A stretch of 64,000 bases of DNA from Cladophialophora immunda (GCF_000835495.1 NW_015622546.1:2606883-2670882); one strand, 5' to 3'; positions 44,813-55,549 are shown, counted from the first letter of the stretch. A program made the numbers and translations. Notes: a model not told the origin generated them from the sequence alone.

Positions 44813-47800
44813 TCACCACCTCCGGCCGTACACTTCATGCTCCTTCCACGTCTTCTTCTTGCCGTCGCTCAGACGCATTTTGTCGCGTCGATCGCCGGCG
44901 CTGCCATCCATCCCGCCTGTAGGTCCAGATCCACCCCCAGCTTGTGGCGGATTGGATGGTGAAGACATGTCTCGACTCGCGTCCAGTAATCCCCTCGACC
45001 TCCCTTTGCCCATGCCAACCTCTTCCACGTCGACGGGATGTTCCGACTCCGCCTCCCGACCAAACAATTTCAACATATCCTGCATGTTCAGCCTCATTGC
45101 GCCCTTCTTGCCCTGCCCTTCGATGGTCGCCTTGGCGAGTTCGCGCTTCTTCTCCTGCAACTCCAGGATCCGCTCCTCCACCGTGCCTTTGATGGTGATT
45201 TTGTACACTTTGACGTCTTGGGTCTGATTCAGGCGATGCACCCGATCTATTGCCTGTTCTTCCACAAAGGGGTTCCAGAACGGCTCGAGGATCACCACCC
45301 TCGACGCGGCGGTCAAATTTAACCCCAAGCTTCCCGCACGGAGGGAACAGAGGAGGACACGTGTGGAGGGGTCGGTGCGAAGGGCGTTGAGAGAGGCCTC
45401 GCGCGCGTCATTGCGCATTTTGCCGTCGTACCGGGCGTAGTGGATGCGGTGGGAGCGGAGAAATGGCTCGATCAGGTCAAGCATGGACGTGAAGAAGGAG
45501 AAAACTATGTATTTGTGAGTGTGGGAGTCTTCGCGGAGGATGGAGAGGAGGTTGCGGATCTTGGTGGATTGGAGCAGCGCGGGTTGTGAACTGCTAGAGT
45601 CGTCGGATGAGGAGTATTCGTCGTCCTCGTCTCCTTCGCCATCAACGGAAGAGGAGTATTCTTCGTCGTCTTCGTGCTTCTCGTCTCCATCCTCCTCGTC
45701 ATCACTGTCCTCAACAACGCGCCTTACTTGTTTGCGTTGAGTTCTGATTGCCTTCTGCTCTTGCTTCCGTCTCTTCTCCTTCTTCGTCTTCTTGATCTCC
45801 GTGACATACTCCGTCTGCTTATCCAAATCTTCTTGGCATTCAGCACATCGAATGGCACCTCTGGCAGCTTCTCTCGATGTCAACTCGATCTGACACATAT
45901 CGCACCTCTTGGTCTCCACACTAAGGCCACCTAGCATGTTCGCAATGCTGTCCATGTCATCTTCCACACTAGCCTTTCTGCGGCTCGGTGTCTGCATGCC
46001 ACTTGACGCATCAGTCTCGGTGCTCAAGTCACTTCCAGTGAGTTTTGGGTGGTTACACGCTTGTCGAAGTCGCATGAGCAGGACCAATGCCGACGCGTAG
46101 CTCATCTTGTTCCCAGCCATCATCATCTCCAAACTTCGATCTGTTCTCGACTCCAAGCGTTTATAGAACTCTCGCTCTTGGTCTGTAAAGTCGGCTTCAA
46201 CGTTCTGAACAGTTCGTCCCACGATCTTGAACCCAGGACCTTTGCTTCCTTCTCTTGCCTCTCCTTTACCACCTTCATTGGAGTGCTCTTGTTTGAGAAT
46301 ATCCTTGGTTCTTCGCTTCATGAAGCTCTTCAGGATGAGTCTCAATCTCTTAACTGCAAGACCTCCTTTTCCATTGTTCATGGGCTTGGTGATATTCTCG
46401 CGCCATTCATTCAGGTCGCAATAAGGCCGGATTCGGAGAAAGTGGATGAGGCTTTGAAGCTCGTCGAGACCGTTCTGCATCGGGGTTCCAGTCAAACACC
46501 AGCGGTATGCAGCATCAAGAGCACAAGCAGCCTTGGAAGATTTTGCGTTTCGGTTCTTGATCGAGTGCGCCTCATCTAGGATGATCCTATACCAATGAAC
46601 CCCGAAGCACCCAACTTTGAGGGACTCTGAGCATCCAGCATGTTCCGATGACAGTGTCTGGTAAGTTGTGATGACGATATCGTACTTCTTTAAATCCTTG
46701 TAGCTTTTGGTTCTCTGGGGGCCATGATGAACACAGATTTTGAGCGCGTGGTCTTCGTCGATGCGATCCTTGAGTTCTCCTTCCCACTGTCTGATCAAGG
46801 CCAACGGGGCGACGACAAGTGTGGCTTTTGTGACACTCTCAGGCAGCCTTCGCTTGCTCTTCTCGTTCTCTTCTCCACTGGGTTTTGGGTTGCTAAGCAT
46901 GAGAGCGATTGATTGTATCGTCTTTCCCAGACCCATATCGTCGGCGAGAATACCCCCGTACGTTCTATTCTTGCCGATTTCCTTGCCGACCATCCAATCG
47001 ACCCCGTCAATTTGATGCGGTAAGAGCTTGACTTTCAATCCGGGCACGGCGCCATCGTCTTCTTGTTCTTCGGCCTCCTCTTGAGCCGATTCACTCTTGT
47101 CTTCACTGTTGACTGACATACCTTTGACCATTTCAGCCAGATCGCCAACTTTCTTGTCAAGCTCCTTGTTTCTCCTCCTCGTTCTTGGTCTGTCCTCTTC
47201 GTCCTCGAATGCACCTTCAAGTAAAGCCTTGATGCTTTCACTGGCCTGTGTAGAGTTCATGTACGTGTACGGGTCGGCGGTTTCGTACCGCTCTGCTCGG
47301 AAGAAAGCGGGGTTCGAAGGAGGAGGTGGACGACTCAGAATGGGTTTGTCCTGAGTCAAATCTATCGCATTTGGTCGGAAGTATGGATTTGGAGGTTGGT
47401 GAGATGAGAAGGTGGGTGGAACAACGGCGGTCGGCTTCCACGTAGGAAAGTTCGCAGGCTTGGGGATTTCATAGAAATCGTCTTCTTGATAAGGTGGTCG
47501 AGAAGAACTGGGTTTAGGAGGCTGTCCGGGGTTCGTTCCATGGTCTTTGAGTGCTTGCAGAGGATTTGCGACAACATGAGGTTTGTGCAGCTCTGGTCTT
47601 TGCACGGGTCTCTTCGCCGAGACAAACAGGTTCGAATATTTGTCTTGTTGTTGACTCCCGCTCACTTGGCGTGGAGCTGATGTATTCGCACTCATGCCTG
47701 GTCGCATGAGCGGCTGTGTTCTTGCATATGGCTGTGGCGATGCCCCGGGCATTGATGGCCTCCCGAACTGAGGCTGCTCTGGCAAGCCATTCTGGAGATC

Positions 47801-47935
47801 TGGATACAGAGGCTGCGAAGCGGGAGGTTTATCGGTGGGAACTATCTTGTCCTTGTTCTGGGAGTCTGGGAGAGGTTGCGAGTTGCCCATAGCTGGGGCA
47901 AGCGGGTTGCGAGGGGCCTGTTGTTCTCGCACCAT
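44813..47935 (-). CDS. SNF2-family DNA-dependent ATPase, 1040 aa
   Basis: One uninterrupted exon. A proline-rich, disordered N terminus includes a SUMO-interaction-like IDLTQD. The SNF2 ATPase follows with LLPHQIDGVDWM, Walker A DDMGLGKT (about residue 335), LVVAPLALIRQW, the DEAH box ILDEAHSIKN, CLTGTPMQN, and in the second lobe VFSFFTSMLDLIEPF, SLRAGSLGLNLTAA and DRVHRLNQTQDVKVYK. Between the lobes there is a small cysteine pair set (CDMC...CAEC) followed by basic and highly acidic tracts; a complete RING is not visible. The order resembles the Rad16/Uls1/Rad5 branch and the S. pombe Rrp1/Rrp2 proteins, which clear Rad51 or SUMO-modified proteins from DNA, but I cannot assign an orthologue. 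Nuclear location is expected. Confidence 0.92.
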   Translation of the reverse strand: MVREQQAPRNPLAPAMGNSQPLPDSQNKDKIVPTDKPPASQPLYPDLQNGLPEQPQFGRPSMPGASPQPYARTQPLMRPGMSANTSAPRQVSGSQQQDKYSNLFVSAKRPVQRPELHKPHVVANPLQALKDHGTNPGQPPKPSSSRPPYQEDDFYEIPKPANFPTWKPTAVVPPTFSSHQPPNPYFRPNAIDLTQDKPILSRPPPPSNPAFFRAERYETADPYTYMNSTQASESIKALLEGAFEDEEDRPRTRRRNKELDKKVGDLAEMVKGMSVNSEDKSESAQEEAEEQEDDGAVPGLKVKLLPHQIDGVDWMVGKEIGKNRTYGGILADDMGLGKTIQSIALMLSNPKPSGEENEKSKRRLPESVTKATLVVAPLALIRQWEGELKDRIDEDHALKICVHHGPQRTKSYKDLKKYDIVITTYQTLSSEHAGCSESLKVGCFGVHWYRIILDEAHSIKNRNAKSSKAACALDAAYRWCLTGTPMQNGLDELQSLIHFLRIRPYCDLNEWRENITKPMNNGKGGLAVKRLRLILKSFMKRRTKDILKQEHSNEGGKGEAREGSKGPGFKIVGRTVQNVEADFTDQEREFYKRLESRTDRSLEMMMAGNKMSYASALVLLMRLRQACNHPKLTGSDLSTETDASSGMQTPSRRKASVEDDMDSIANMLGGLSVETKRCDMCQIELTSREAARGAIRCAECQEDLDKQTEYVTEIKKTKKEKRRKQEQKAIRTQRKQVRRVVEDSDDEEDGDEKHEDDEEYSSSVDGEGDEDDEYSSSDDSSSSQPALLQSTKIRNLLSILREDSHTHKYIVFSFFTSMLDLIEPFLRSHRIHYARYDGKMRNDAREASLNALRTDPSTRVLLCSLRAGSLGLNLTAASRVVILEPFWNPFVEEQAIDRVHRLNQTQDVKVYKITIKGTVEERILELQEKKRELAKATIEGQGKKGAMRLNMQDMLKLFGREAESEHPVDVEEVGMGKGRSRGLLDASRDMSSPSNPPQAGGGSGPTGGMDGSAGDRRDKMRLSDGKKKTWKEHEVYGRRW

Positions 47936-48726
47936 TTCGACGCTGATAGGAAGACGGAACGTGAAATCGAAGAATTGTGGCGTCCGTCCTAATACAGATT
48001 CCGGCGTGACATGGGAATGATTCCCTCTGGAAACAAATTTTGGGATATATACTCGCGACGCAGGTCTTGGGATGGTGGCTTGAGTGCGAGGGATGCGCGG
48101 TGGTGATGAGGCCGCAGGCAGTGGCAGGCAGACGTTGTCCGGGCAACCAAAGCGACCGTACTGGGGTGGAATCTAGAGCATTCAATATTAAATCGACCCT
48201 GCCACTCGACGGAGACCTGCGGTATTCAAGTGCTTTGATGTTATCCGGTCTTCGCTGGCGTGTTGAGTGTGGTACTCCGTTGGACCAGTTGATCAACACT
48301 GCGGCGGCACAGGTTTATCTATTTATTCTCCTTGGGAGTCGTTCGACAGCTATGACAAAATGAGTCCTTTGTTGATGTTGAGGGTCTGCCAAACACGATG
48401 GCTGCAACAACATAAAGAGGTCTTGTTCATCATGCGGGAGTTCAGGTTCAGCTCATCTAGGGGAGGCCAGTCTTGTTGTGCGTGCTGTTGACATCATATG
48501 CGAGGCTGCCAACGCTGGTTTCTGGGGTAACTTTAAGCCTCACCCGCCAAGAATCTAGAGCGGCTCTCCATGTGTTACGTGTCTCACTAGCTTGTTCTCT
48601 TGAGCCTTCACGATTCTCAATCGATGATCTCAGATTTGTACGAGTGAGCTCTGGTAAAAATGGGGCGATATACCCCTCAAAACGCCCCTCGAACCTATGT
48701 AGGATCCCGAAAAGTCCCCATCGAAC
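47936..48726. other. Spacer between SNF2 and Rei1-like genes
   Basis: No convincing coding sequence. The part next to 48727 might hold a small last exon of the Rei1-like gene: a GTGAGT donor precedes its stop and a CAG acceptor follows near 48649. Confidence 0.35.
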
Positions 48727-49740
48727 TCACGGATTCAAGCTGTGCACATTCCCTGTATGTGGCGGTTTCCGTACCAGCCTGATCTTGCCCAGACAATTGA
48801 ATTTGTTCCCGGCGCTCTCCAAGTTGCTCTGGCTTGTTTGCTCCGTCCTCCTGGCCTTCTCCATCTGTTTGTGGTGAGTGGCCAGCAACGCCCTCTGCTG
48901 TGAGGTCGGTAAATGCGCAAGACTTCTCCGGTCCCCTGCACGAAGCTGCGCGAGCTGGTTGTTGAGCGTGACTTCTTGCTTCAGCGCTCTCGTACTCAGT
49001 TCACCCCGAGAATCGGGCGGTGTCTCTGCAGCATTTGAGCTTGACCCAGCATCGGTGTGTGATTGCGGAGTTGGAGGCGGTGGTATTTGGTCGAGCTGGG
49101 AAGCTGTGATGTTGGGCCCGTGTCTGTCTGAACGCCTGGGTGGTCGTGGTTTCCTCAATCTGGTTTGCGGTGGAAAATGGTTGTCGCCCGAGAACCCCGT
49201 GGCGTGGAGATGTCGGTGTAGCTCCTCTTTTGCATGCGACGAGGGGAAGTCAAATACGTCTCTGAGCTCGGCATCCTCGTCCGTCATGTCGTACTTGCAA
49301 TGCCCCTTGGCCATCATGTGCTGCTGCACGGCCTCGCGAGTACTCCGCTGCGTTCCGCAGTAGAGGCACTCGTAACGCCCAGAAATGATGAGATGGAAGT
49401 AGGCGAGGAGAGTCCCGACATCTGCCAATAGGTGCGCGGGATCTACATACAAGCCATGGACTTTGAGCATGTGGACCAGATTCTGGTCCAAGTCCGGGCT
49501 CGTCTGGTTGCAGAATAAACATTGCGACTCGTCGAATTCGTCGTCGTCGTCGTCGTCGAAAATGTGACTGCCATCAGACTCGCATTCGGTGCTGGGAGAC
49601 GATGGATTGGACACATCGTCTTCATGATTGATGTTAATGGCGGTCTGGTCTCGAACTGTTGCAGCAGCGGTCACGCTTTGACCCGATTCAGCATCCATAG
49701 TTATATCAATAGTGGTATCAGTGCCACAACCCAGTGGCAT
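48727..49740 (-). CDS. Rei1/ZNF622-like zinc-finger protein lacking the N-terminal fingers, 337 aa
   Basis: After an acidic N terminus with a run of aspartates, the protein matches the third and fourth finger region of Rei1-type pre-60S factors: CLFCNQTSPDLDQNLVHML with HGLYVD, then CLYCGTQRSTREAVQQHM and KGHCKYD. Rei1 and Reh1 start with two further C2H2 fingers that are absent here, and no upstream exon encoding them is visible in the kilobase before the start. The C terminus has the SQQRALLATHHKQ helix typical of the family. The start is the ATG at 49740, with another at 49698. The frame stops inside a GTGAGT donor-like sequence, so a short extra exon is possible. It is probably a cytoplasmic ribosome-assembly relative or a diverged paralogue. 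Confidence 0.8.
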   Translation of the reverse strand: MPLGCGTDTTIDITMDAESGQSVTAAATVRDQTAININHEDDVSNPSSPSTECESDGSHIFDDDDDDEFDESQCLFCNQTSPDLDQNLVHMLKVHGLYVDPAHLLADVGTLLAYFHLIISGRYECLYCGTQRSTREAVQQHMMAKGHCKYDMTDEDAELRDVFDFPSSHAKEELHRHLHATGFSGDNHFPPQTRLRKPRPPRRSDRHGPNITASQLDQIPPPPTPQSHTDAGSSSNAAETPPDSRGELSTRALKQEVTLNNQLAQLRAGDRRSLAHLPTSQQRALLATHHKQMEKARRTEQTSQSNLESAGNKFNCLGKIRLVRKPPHTGNVHSLNP

Positions 49741-50741
49741 CAACGTCAGGACGGTTGTAGGGTTGAAGAAGACTCAGGTAATGCGAGCAAAGGGTTAGGT
49801 GTCGAGTAACGTTGGGAATTATGGGAATTCTAACCTGGCGATGTATGCAAATTGTGTCCATGGTGGTCGATTCCTACCGTTTATATTGTTTGCAAGTCTC
49901 TCCACAGAAGCATACGAGCACGGGGACGTTGTTGCATGGGCCAAGAAAAGGAGCATGACCATTGTTCACTGCCACGGGTCCAGACCCTTCTGATAATAGT
50001 GTCCTCCAATAGATTGTGCGAGTCATAACTCGTTTAGGCCTTGCTGCACATCTTCCAGTTTCCTAAAACGGCTGTCTCCATTCATTTGGCCGAGAATATT
50101 CAATCACGCCGCATAACCACTAACAAAGCGCAGGCAGATCTCCCGGCAAATACAAGGCCTCAAGGCCTCCGGAAGAAATGTAGCAGTCCCACAGAATAGA
50201 CGCCATCGCGCAATCTAGCCAGTCGCTCAAGAGTGACGAGACGACCGCCAGATCAAATATAGCTAATATTGTTAATAAGGATAAGGATAGAATCAATGCC
50301 CTTTTCATTGATGGTGCCTTTGAGTCAATAGTGAATCTCTTCTCGGTACTATTTCTCGTCAGACGGTGCCACTTATCTTTCCCATTAGCTCGATATACAC
50401 AGATTACCTGCGGCCATACGTGATCCTCTATACACAACCCCCGAGGTCTCAAGCGGCAGTAGAATCGTTAAGACTGTCATAAAGGGCATAAATCTCTAGA
50501 GGTCGATTAAGTGGGTGAATTGATCGTACGTTGTCGTTGACCACTCACGCTTTCAGATATCATCATTCTGTCCCGACTGGCCCGAGTGCATAGCATTGAT
50601 TTTCTGTGTTTACCAAGCCTGCTTCATGCAAGTCCAAAGTCCCAATATCAATGCAAAGAAGCCTGGAACTCGCCCTGGGTATAGACCTTCATCATAAAAG
50701 AACCTAAAGACAACCATTAAACAGCAAAAAGAACGGACCAG
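49741..50741. other. 1-kb gene-free region
   Basis: The middle part, about 50240-50300, is markedly AT-rich compared with its surroundings. A 110-codon minus-strand frame at 50120-50452 is unrecognised. Decayed repeat DNA is possible, but no terminal repeats or transposase motifs are visible. Confidence 0.35.
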
Positions 50742-51659
50742 TCATCCAGCAGCCGCTCTAATGACCCCCTCCCAGAATTTTTTGAGTCCCAGGACATGCG
50801 CCCGCGTCGGTTGGGAACAAGCACCGTTGGTGGCAGCTCTTCGTTCTTCGTCCCTCTTGGCAAGCTCGACCTCCCTGCCCCATTTCGCCTGTGCTCTCCT
50901 CTTCTCTGCCCTGACTGGATCAAGACGACGGACTCCCTTGCACTCCAAGTCCACAGCGACCTTCCTTGCGGCAAACCTCCTTACCAAGCTCTTTACCGTA
51001 GTCTTTTCCGTAGCATCCATCTCATCTGCTTTCCTCTTCTGTGCTTGGATAGCGCGCCCTTCGACCCACGCGCGAAGCCCGTCCTTCAAGCTCTCTCTAA
51101 TCACTTTGCGCCTCGTAGCCACGATGGCAGGGGAAACACTGCGCCGGGCGCACTCTTCAGGCATGATGTTGAGAGACACCAGACTGTTCACGCTCGGCCG
51201 GCGCTCTAGCTTGCGACATAGTCCATCCTTCAATTTGCTCCGCTGCACCGCCTGTTGTGACTGTATCAGGACTGGCGAAACCGGCGAGGAATAGCTGGTG
51301 CATGTAGATGGGAGGATCGACCTCTGTACCAAGTCATACGGACTTGGTCTGTGTTCGAGGTTATGACTTAGTCGTATGCGTATCAAGCTCTTGCTGATTT
51401 GCCGCGAGAGAACATTGGTCTTGCTCAGCCATATCCATGAGTTGGGAGGACTAATGGAAGACTTGGACGGCCGTCGGGCTAACAGGGTGGAGAGAGTGTG
51501 GGAGACATGGTGCAGTCGCTCGAGGTGAAGCAGGGGATCGCATGCGATTTCCCGCAAAGTGTGGCATGTGCGACTCACTTGGAGCAGGTCGGGGATTTCC
51601 AGGAAGAAGAGGATGCGGAGGAGGACTTCTGGAGGTAAACACTCGAGAGATAGCGACAT
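50742..51659 (-). CDS. F-box protein with RPEL-like repeats, 305 aa
   Basis: The N terminus is a clear F-box (LECLPPEVLLRILFFLEIPD, continuing LLQVSRTCHTLREIA), which normally binds Skp1 in SCF ubiquitin ligases. The middle carries two RPEL-like units, around LSHNLEHRPSPYDLVQRSIL and LCRKLERRPSVNSLVSLNIM, and a weaker third beginning LKDGLRAWVEGRA; each has a helix, a conserved RP or GR turn and a second helix. RPEL motifs bind G-actin in animal proteins. The C-terminal third is basic and helical. Single exon. An adaptor that links an actin-like or other ligand to ubiquitination is an inference. Confidence 0.82.
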   Translation of the reverse strand: MSLSLECLPPEVLLRILFFLEIPDLLQVSRTCHTLREIACDPLLHLERLHHVSHTLSTLLARRPSKSSISPPNSWIWLSKTNVLSRQISKSLIRIRLSHNLEHRPSPYDLVQRSILPSTCTSYSSPVSPVLIQSQQAVQRSKLKDGLCRKLERRPSVNSLVSLNIMPEECARRSVSPAIVATRRKVIRESLKDGLRAWVEGRAIQAQKRKADEMDATEKTTVKSLVRRFAARKVAVDLECKGVRRLDPVRAEKRRAQAKWGREVELAKRDEERRAATNGACSQPTRAHVLGLKKFWEGVIRAAAG

Positions 51660-52378
51660 GGTTGGGACAGCCTCTTAATCGGCCGGGAAATTGTCTTTTG
51701 AGGCGACAGGGTTGAAGCCGTTCTTAAGATCGAGGAATGCGACGAGGTGCCAGGCCCCTCTCGAGCTTGGTGTTTCAGGCTCGATTAACCTTGGGACAAG
51801 CGTGTAACATAGGACAGCTGGGGAAGGATTCTTAGCTCGCATGAATAGGTCGCGTGGCTGGAAAACACGTCACTGCGCCTTGGAAGCCACTGACGATGAC
51901 GCAGGGGGCTGCACCGCAGGTGCACCCGCAACTCAGTCTGACGGCCCGATTTTGAGCAGAACCACGACGACTCGATATTTCACGGTATAGAACAGGCTGA
52001 CGTCTAGTCGGTATCAATAAGGGGAATTGAGGGAAACGTGCACTATCCTTGCAAACCAACTGATCGCAGGCTTCCGGGGTTGCTGTTTCAGCGTAGGATG
52101 TGTGCTCTCTATCTGGTGCCTCGCGAACCCCCCGCAGCCTCACCGCCCGCTTGCAGTGCCTGCGCGCGATATGACATGGTGCAGCACAGACTCCGCAGCC
52201 CTAGCAGACTCCCGCTTTTACAACCAGTTAGAATATATCAAAGTCTTCAAGTGCAGCTCGTTCAACTCGAAATAAAAACAACCCAGCCCAGCACATGTCG
52301 CCGTTGTTCCTCGGTCACCCGGTCGCGCCGAATATACTCCAAATGGCCACAGAACTCCAGGTCCCCAGGACTCCAAAT
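51660..52378. other. Spacer between F-box and Ubc8 genes
   Basis: This should contain the F-box gene promoter and the 3' flank of Ubc8. No coding content is seen. Confidence 0.35.
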
Positions 52379-53142
52379 TCATACATCCTCCATGGTGCCG
52401 GCTGGCTCATCCTCCCCATCGCTGTTGAAATCTTCCACCTCGCTCAATTCTCCGTCCGTTTCGTGTTCGTCCTCGTCGTGGTCGTCGTGGATGTTCGTAG
52501 CATACTGAGCGATGTACTCTTCAAGGCAGTCAGTATTCTCCTGCTTCAATCCCGTGTTGCGGAGATTGAGCCTTACCTTTGACCCTGGCATCGTAGCTTC
52601 GAGGCTCCCGCATCAGTAGTGCAGCCGCTTCTCCGTTCAAAGGGTCGGTAGGATTGGGGTATCGCAGAAGCTGGGGTAAGAAGACTTCAAAGATATTGAT
52701 CATATCAAACATGGGTGACCATGTCTGGTTGATGACGTCCAAGCACACCGATCCCGACCTACAAAGCCAGGTCAGCACTGCTTGCAACTGATTTCAGCAT
52801 CAACTGTCACTAACCCTTCATCGATATTGGGGTGGAAGATCTTGTTAACAAAGCCGATGGAAGGTGACTTGTAAGGGTATTGGTCTGGCAATTCGACGTG
52901 GACTTTCCATTTGCCCTCAGCAAAGGGTGCTGTAGATATCATCATCTCGTCAGTGGCCCTGGATCCTGCAGCAACCCGTCCAACTGTGTGTTTTGACATG
53001 GGAGGTTCATGCTCTTACTTTCCGAAGGTCCTTTGAAGATGACATAGAATTCCTGCATGTTGTCGTTGACCAGTGTCACCTCATAATCGCTCATCATCAG
53101 TTTCATAACATCTGTCTCTATCCTCCGCTTGGGACTGCTCAT
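52379..53142 (-). CDS. UBC8: Ubiquitin-conjugating enzyme E2, Ubc8/UBE2H-type, 186 aa, four exons
   Basis: Exons 53142-53019, 52929-52815, 52758-52577 and 52518-52379 join in frame. The protein starts [15 protein letters not shown] and has a full UBC fold: [20 protein letters not shown], the HPN block [20 protein letters not shown] with the catalytic cysteine, and TDPLNGEAA. The C-terminal tail is strongly acidic, as in yeast Ubc8 (218 residues), which is the E2 of the GID ligase degrading gluconeogenic enzymes. The HPN-to-cysteine segment is divided by intron 2, whose donor is GTTAGT. Confidence 0.95.
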
Positions 53143-54523
53143 TGTGCCTTGCCAACCAAAGATCTCGCTCAAACGCAGATTGTATTCACAAGAGGGAATA
53201 TCAGGTGCTTGGACGACACGACGATAGGTTCGGAACCGCGTTAGGAGGACGATGAATCGCTTCTGTGCTTTGGTTTCCGAGGAAGAATGTCTATAAGATC
53301 CGGTGTGGCGGGATATAGAAGCGAGATCGGAAGGGAGAGGATCACGGGAGGATGACCGGATGTTCTATCGCGGATTGGACTCGGCTTCTCCTTTGTCCTC
53401 GTGAGGGGTGGGGGCTTCTCAACAGGTTGAGGTCAGGCGGAACAGGTAGTGAAGGTTTCGTTCGGAGAGTGAAGAAAAGAGGCGGAGACAGGCCACAGTG
53501 GAAAGCAGCAAACCTGGGGAGAGTGATGAGGAGGAAGCAGAGTATGGTGTGTCGATACGGCTCGAGGTCAGTTGCAGTTTGGTGAGGAGTGTTTCGCTGT
53601 GGTTGGAGATGGTTCGATGGCAAGGGCAATGGTGGGGGACGCTTGACTGATTTGTCCACGCCCAACTGGTTTAACCACCGGTTTACCGCTTAGACCGGCG
53701 TATGCAGCCTTCACCATGCGCTGGGTGAATTGTGACAAAGGAAACTCGTCGCACAGACTGCAGCCCACTTGGCCAGGCCGTCAGGCATTCCCACTGTTCG
53801 CTCCAAGGCCAATGGTCAGGGAGTCAGCTGGTCAGTAAACTATTGGGCAGATATCTACATACCTACGTGCCTAGGTGCTCGGTGCCTCGCTCCACGTGTT
53901 CTATCCAGGCCCAGCAAATAGAAACAGGAACATGTCACAGCGGCATGACAGCCTTACAGTCACTCTCATCAGGCTGCTGAGCTGCGTTCTAGGGTTGGCT
54001 GGATAGATACGATTGCCGACTGATGAGAAAGTCGCACGTTTCCGAGGCAAGGAAGGGCGGCACCCGGATGTACCCTCGTTCGGCCGTTTGGTGGTCATGG
54101 ATGGCAAAAGGCAGATGTGCAGAAGTCGGCAGCCGAAGGGGTTGAGTGACGCCAGAAGGCCAGAATCACATTGCTCACCCAGCCAGCGCCCCAAGTCGCC
54201 CCAGAATGCCTTCCCTCCTCTAGGCTCTCTTGGTGTTAGGGCCTCCGGTTGCAGCCAACAAGAGCGCTTAGTGGGCTCACTAACCCCCAGAGTGGCCTCC
54301 CGCTCGGCCCTTCACTGTCAACACCGAGGCTCATCTTCACCTCCAGACCTTTTCTCAGATTTACGCATAAAGAATTCATCACGACGACAGTGAATAAAAC
54401 CTCTTTTTTCACCGCCACCGCATTCTGTTCTGCAACATGACTCAGATCAATCTGAGACTCTCTTTTCTTCCTGTTCTTCTTCCTCCTTCGTGCCTACCCA
54501 TCTCCGGGTTTGGGTGAACAACA
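53143..54523. promoter_or_regulatory. Divergent promoter region of Ubc8 and ketopantoate hydroxymethyltransferase genes
   Basis: The two genes start on opposite sides of this 1.4-kb stretch. No protein-like frame stands out. The end nearest the plus-strand gene is CT-rich, as is common for fungal transcription start regions. Confidence 0.4.
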
Positions 54524-55549
54524 ATGGCGTCTATTACTCGCATCAACCGAATCGCGTCTCTCACACGACCCCTTCTCCGTGACACCTGTCGACCAGCTGT
54601 CACACAACAGCACCGACCATGGCGGCAAGTTCGCTGGAGCTCGCACGCCCCCTCGTCTCCGGCCATGCTGGCTAGAGGCCAGAAGCCCGTCACGATCCAA
54701 ACCCTCCAGAAAATGTACGCAGAGGACCAGCCCATCACCATGTTGACTGCACACAATTTCCCCTCGGCTCTAATGGCGCAAGAAGCTGGAATGGACATGA
54801 TCCTGGTTGGCGACTCGCTTGCCATGGTGTCCCTCGGCATGCAAGACACGTCCGAAGTCACGCTCGACGAGATGATCGTTTCCGCCCGCGCGGTTAGTCG
54901 AGCAGTAAACCGATCATTCACCGTCGGAGATCTCCCCATGGGTTCGTACGAACTCAGCCCGGAACAAGCACTTGCCAGCGCGATTCGAATGGTCAAAGAA
55001 GGCCGCATGCAGAGTGTCAAACTTGAAGGAGGAGCCGAGATGGCCCCTGCAATCAACAAGATCACAACCGCCGGCATCCCATTGTGCGCACATATCGGCC
55101 TCACCCCTCAACGCCAGCATGCTCTTGGAGGCTTTCGTGTCCAGGGCAATACACTGGACAAAGCAATGTCCCTACTGAATGACGCCAAAGCTGTGGAGGA
55201 GGCAGGAGCTTTCATGGTCGTGTTGGAATGTGTGCCGCCCGATATCGCCGAGGAAGTCACCAAGGCTCTCAGAATACCCACCATCGGCATTGGAGCAGGC
55301 AACAAAACAAGTGGTCAGGTTCTGGTGCAGATCGATATGCTTGGTGTTCGTCCGCCTGATAGTTTCATGCCGAAGTTCGTCAAAAAATATGGATCGATAT
55401 GGGAAGCTGGGTTGGATGCCATTAAGCAGTACAAGAATGAGGTCAGCGATCGAAGCTATCCAGGTCCCTCGCATGTGTACAAGAGCGACGCAAAGGTCAC
55501 GGAGGCGTTTAAGGTGGCCATTCAATCCGGAGAAGCGCAAAAGGCTTGA
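54524..55549 (+). CDS. ECM31: 3-methyl-2-oxobutanoate (ketopantoate) hydroxymethyltransferase, 341 aa
   Basis: The enzyme adds a hydroxymethyl group from methylene-tetrahydrofolate to 2-oxoisovalerate, the first committed step to pantothenate and CoA. After an arginine-rich leader (MASITRINRIASLTRP) fitting mitochondrial import, the sequence has the PanB motifs MLTAHNFPSA, VGDSLAMVSLG with the metal-binding aspartate, VGDLPMGSY, VKLEGG, HIGLTPQ and the catalytic VLECVPPDIA, then IGIGAG. Single exon. The 3' end lies 110 bp from the convergent Atg12 gene. Confidence 0.97.
   Translation: MASITRINRIASLTRPLLRDTCRPAVTQQHRPWRQVRWSSHAPSSPAMLARGQKPVTIQTLQKMYAEDQPITMLTAHNFPSALMAQEAGMDMILVGDSLAMVSLGMQDTSEVTLDEMIVSARAVSRAVNRSFTVGDLPMGSYELSPEQALASAIRMVKEGRMQSVKLEGGAEMAPAINKITTAGIPLCAHIGLTPQRQHALGGFRVQGNTLDKAMSLLNDAKAVEEAGAFMVVLECVPPDIAEEVTKALRIPTIGIGAGNKTSGQVLVQIDMLGVRPPDSFMPKFVKKYGSIWEAGLDAIKQYKNEVSDRSYPGPSHVYKSDAKVTEAFKVAIQSGEAQKA

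Noticed and set aside
50120..50452. AT-rich minus-strand frame as a possible mutated transposon fragment
   Set aside because: No transposase or reverse-transcriptase motif, no terminal repeats and no target duplication could be seen.
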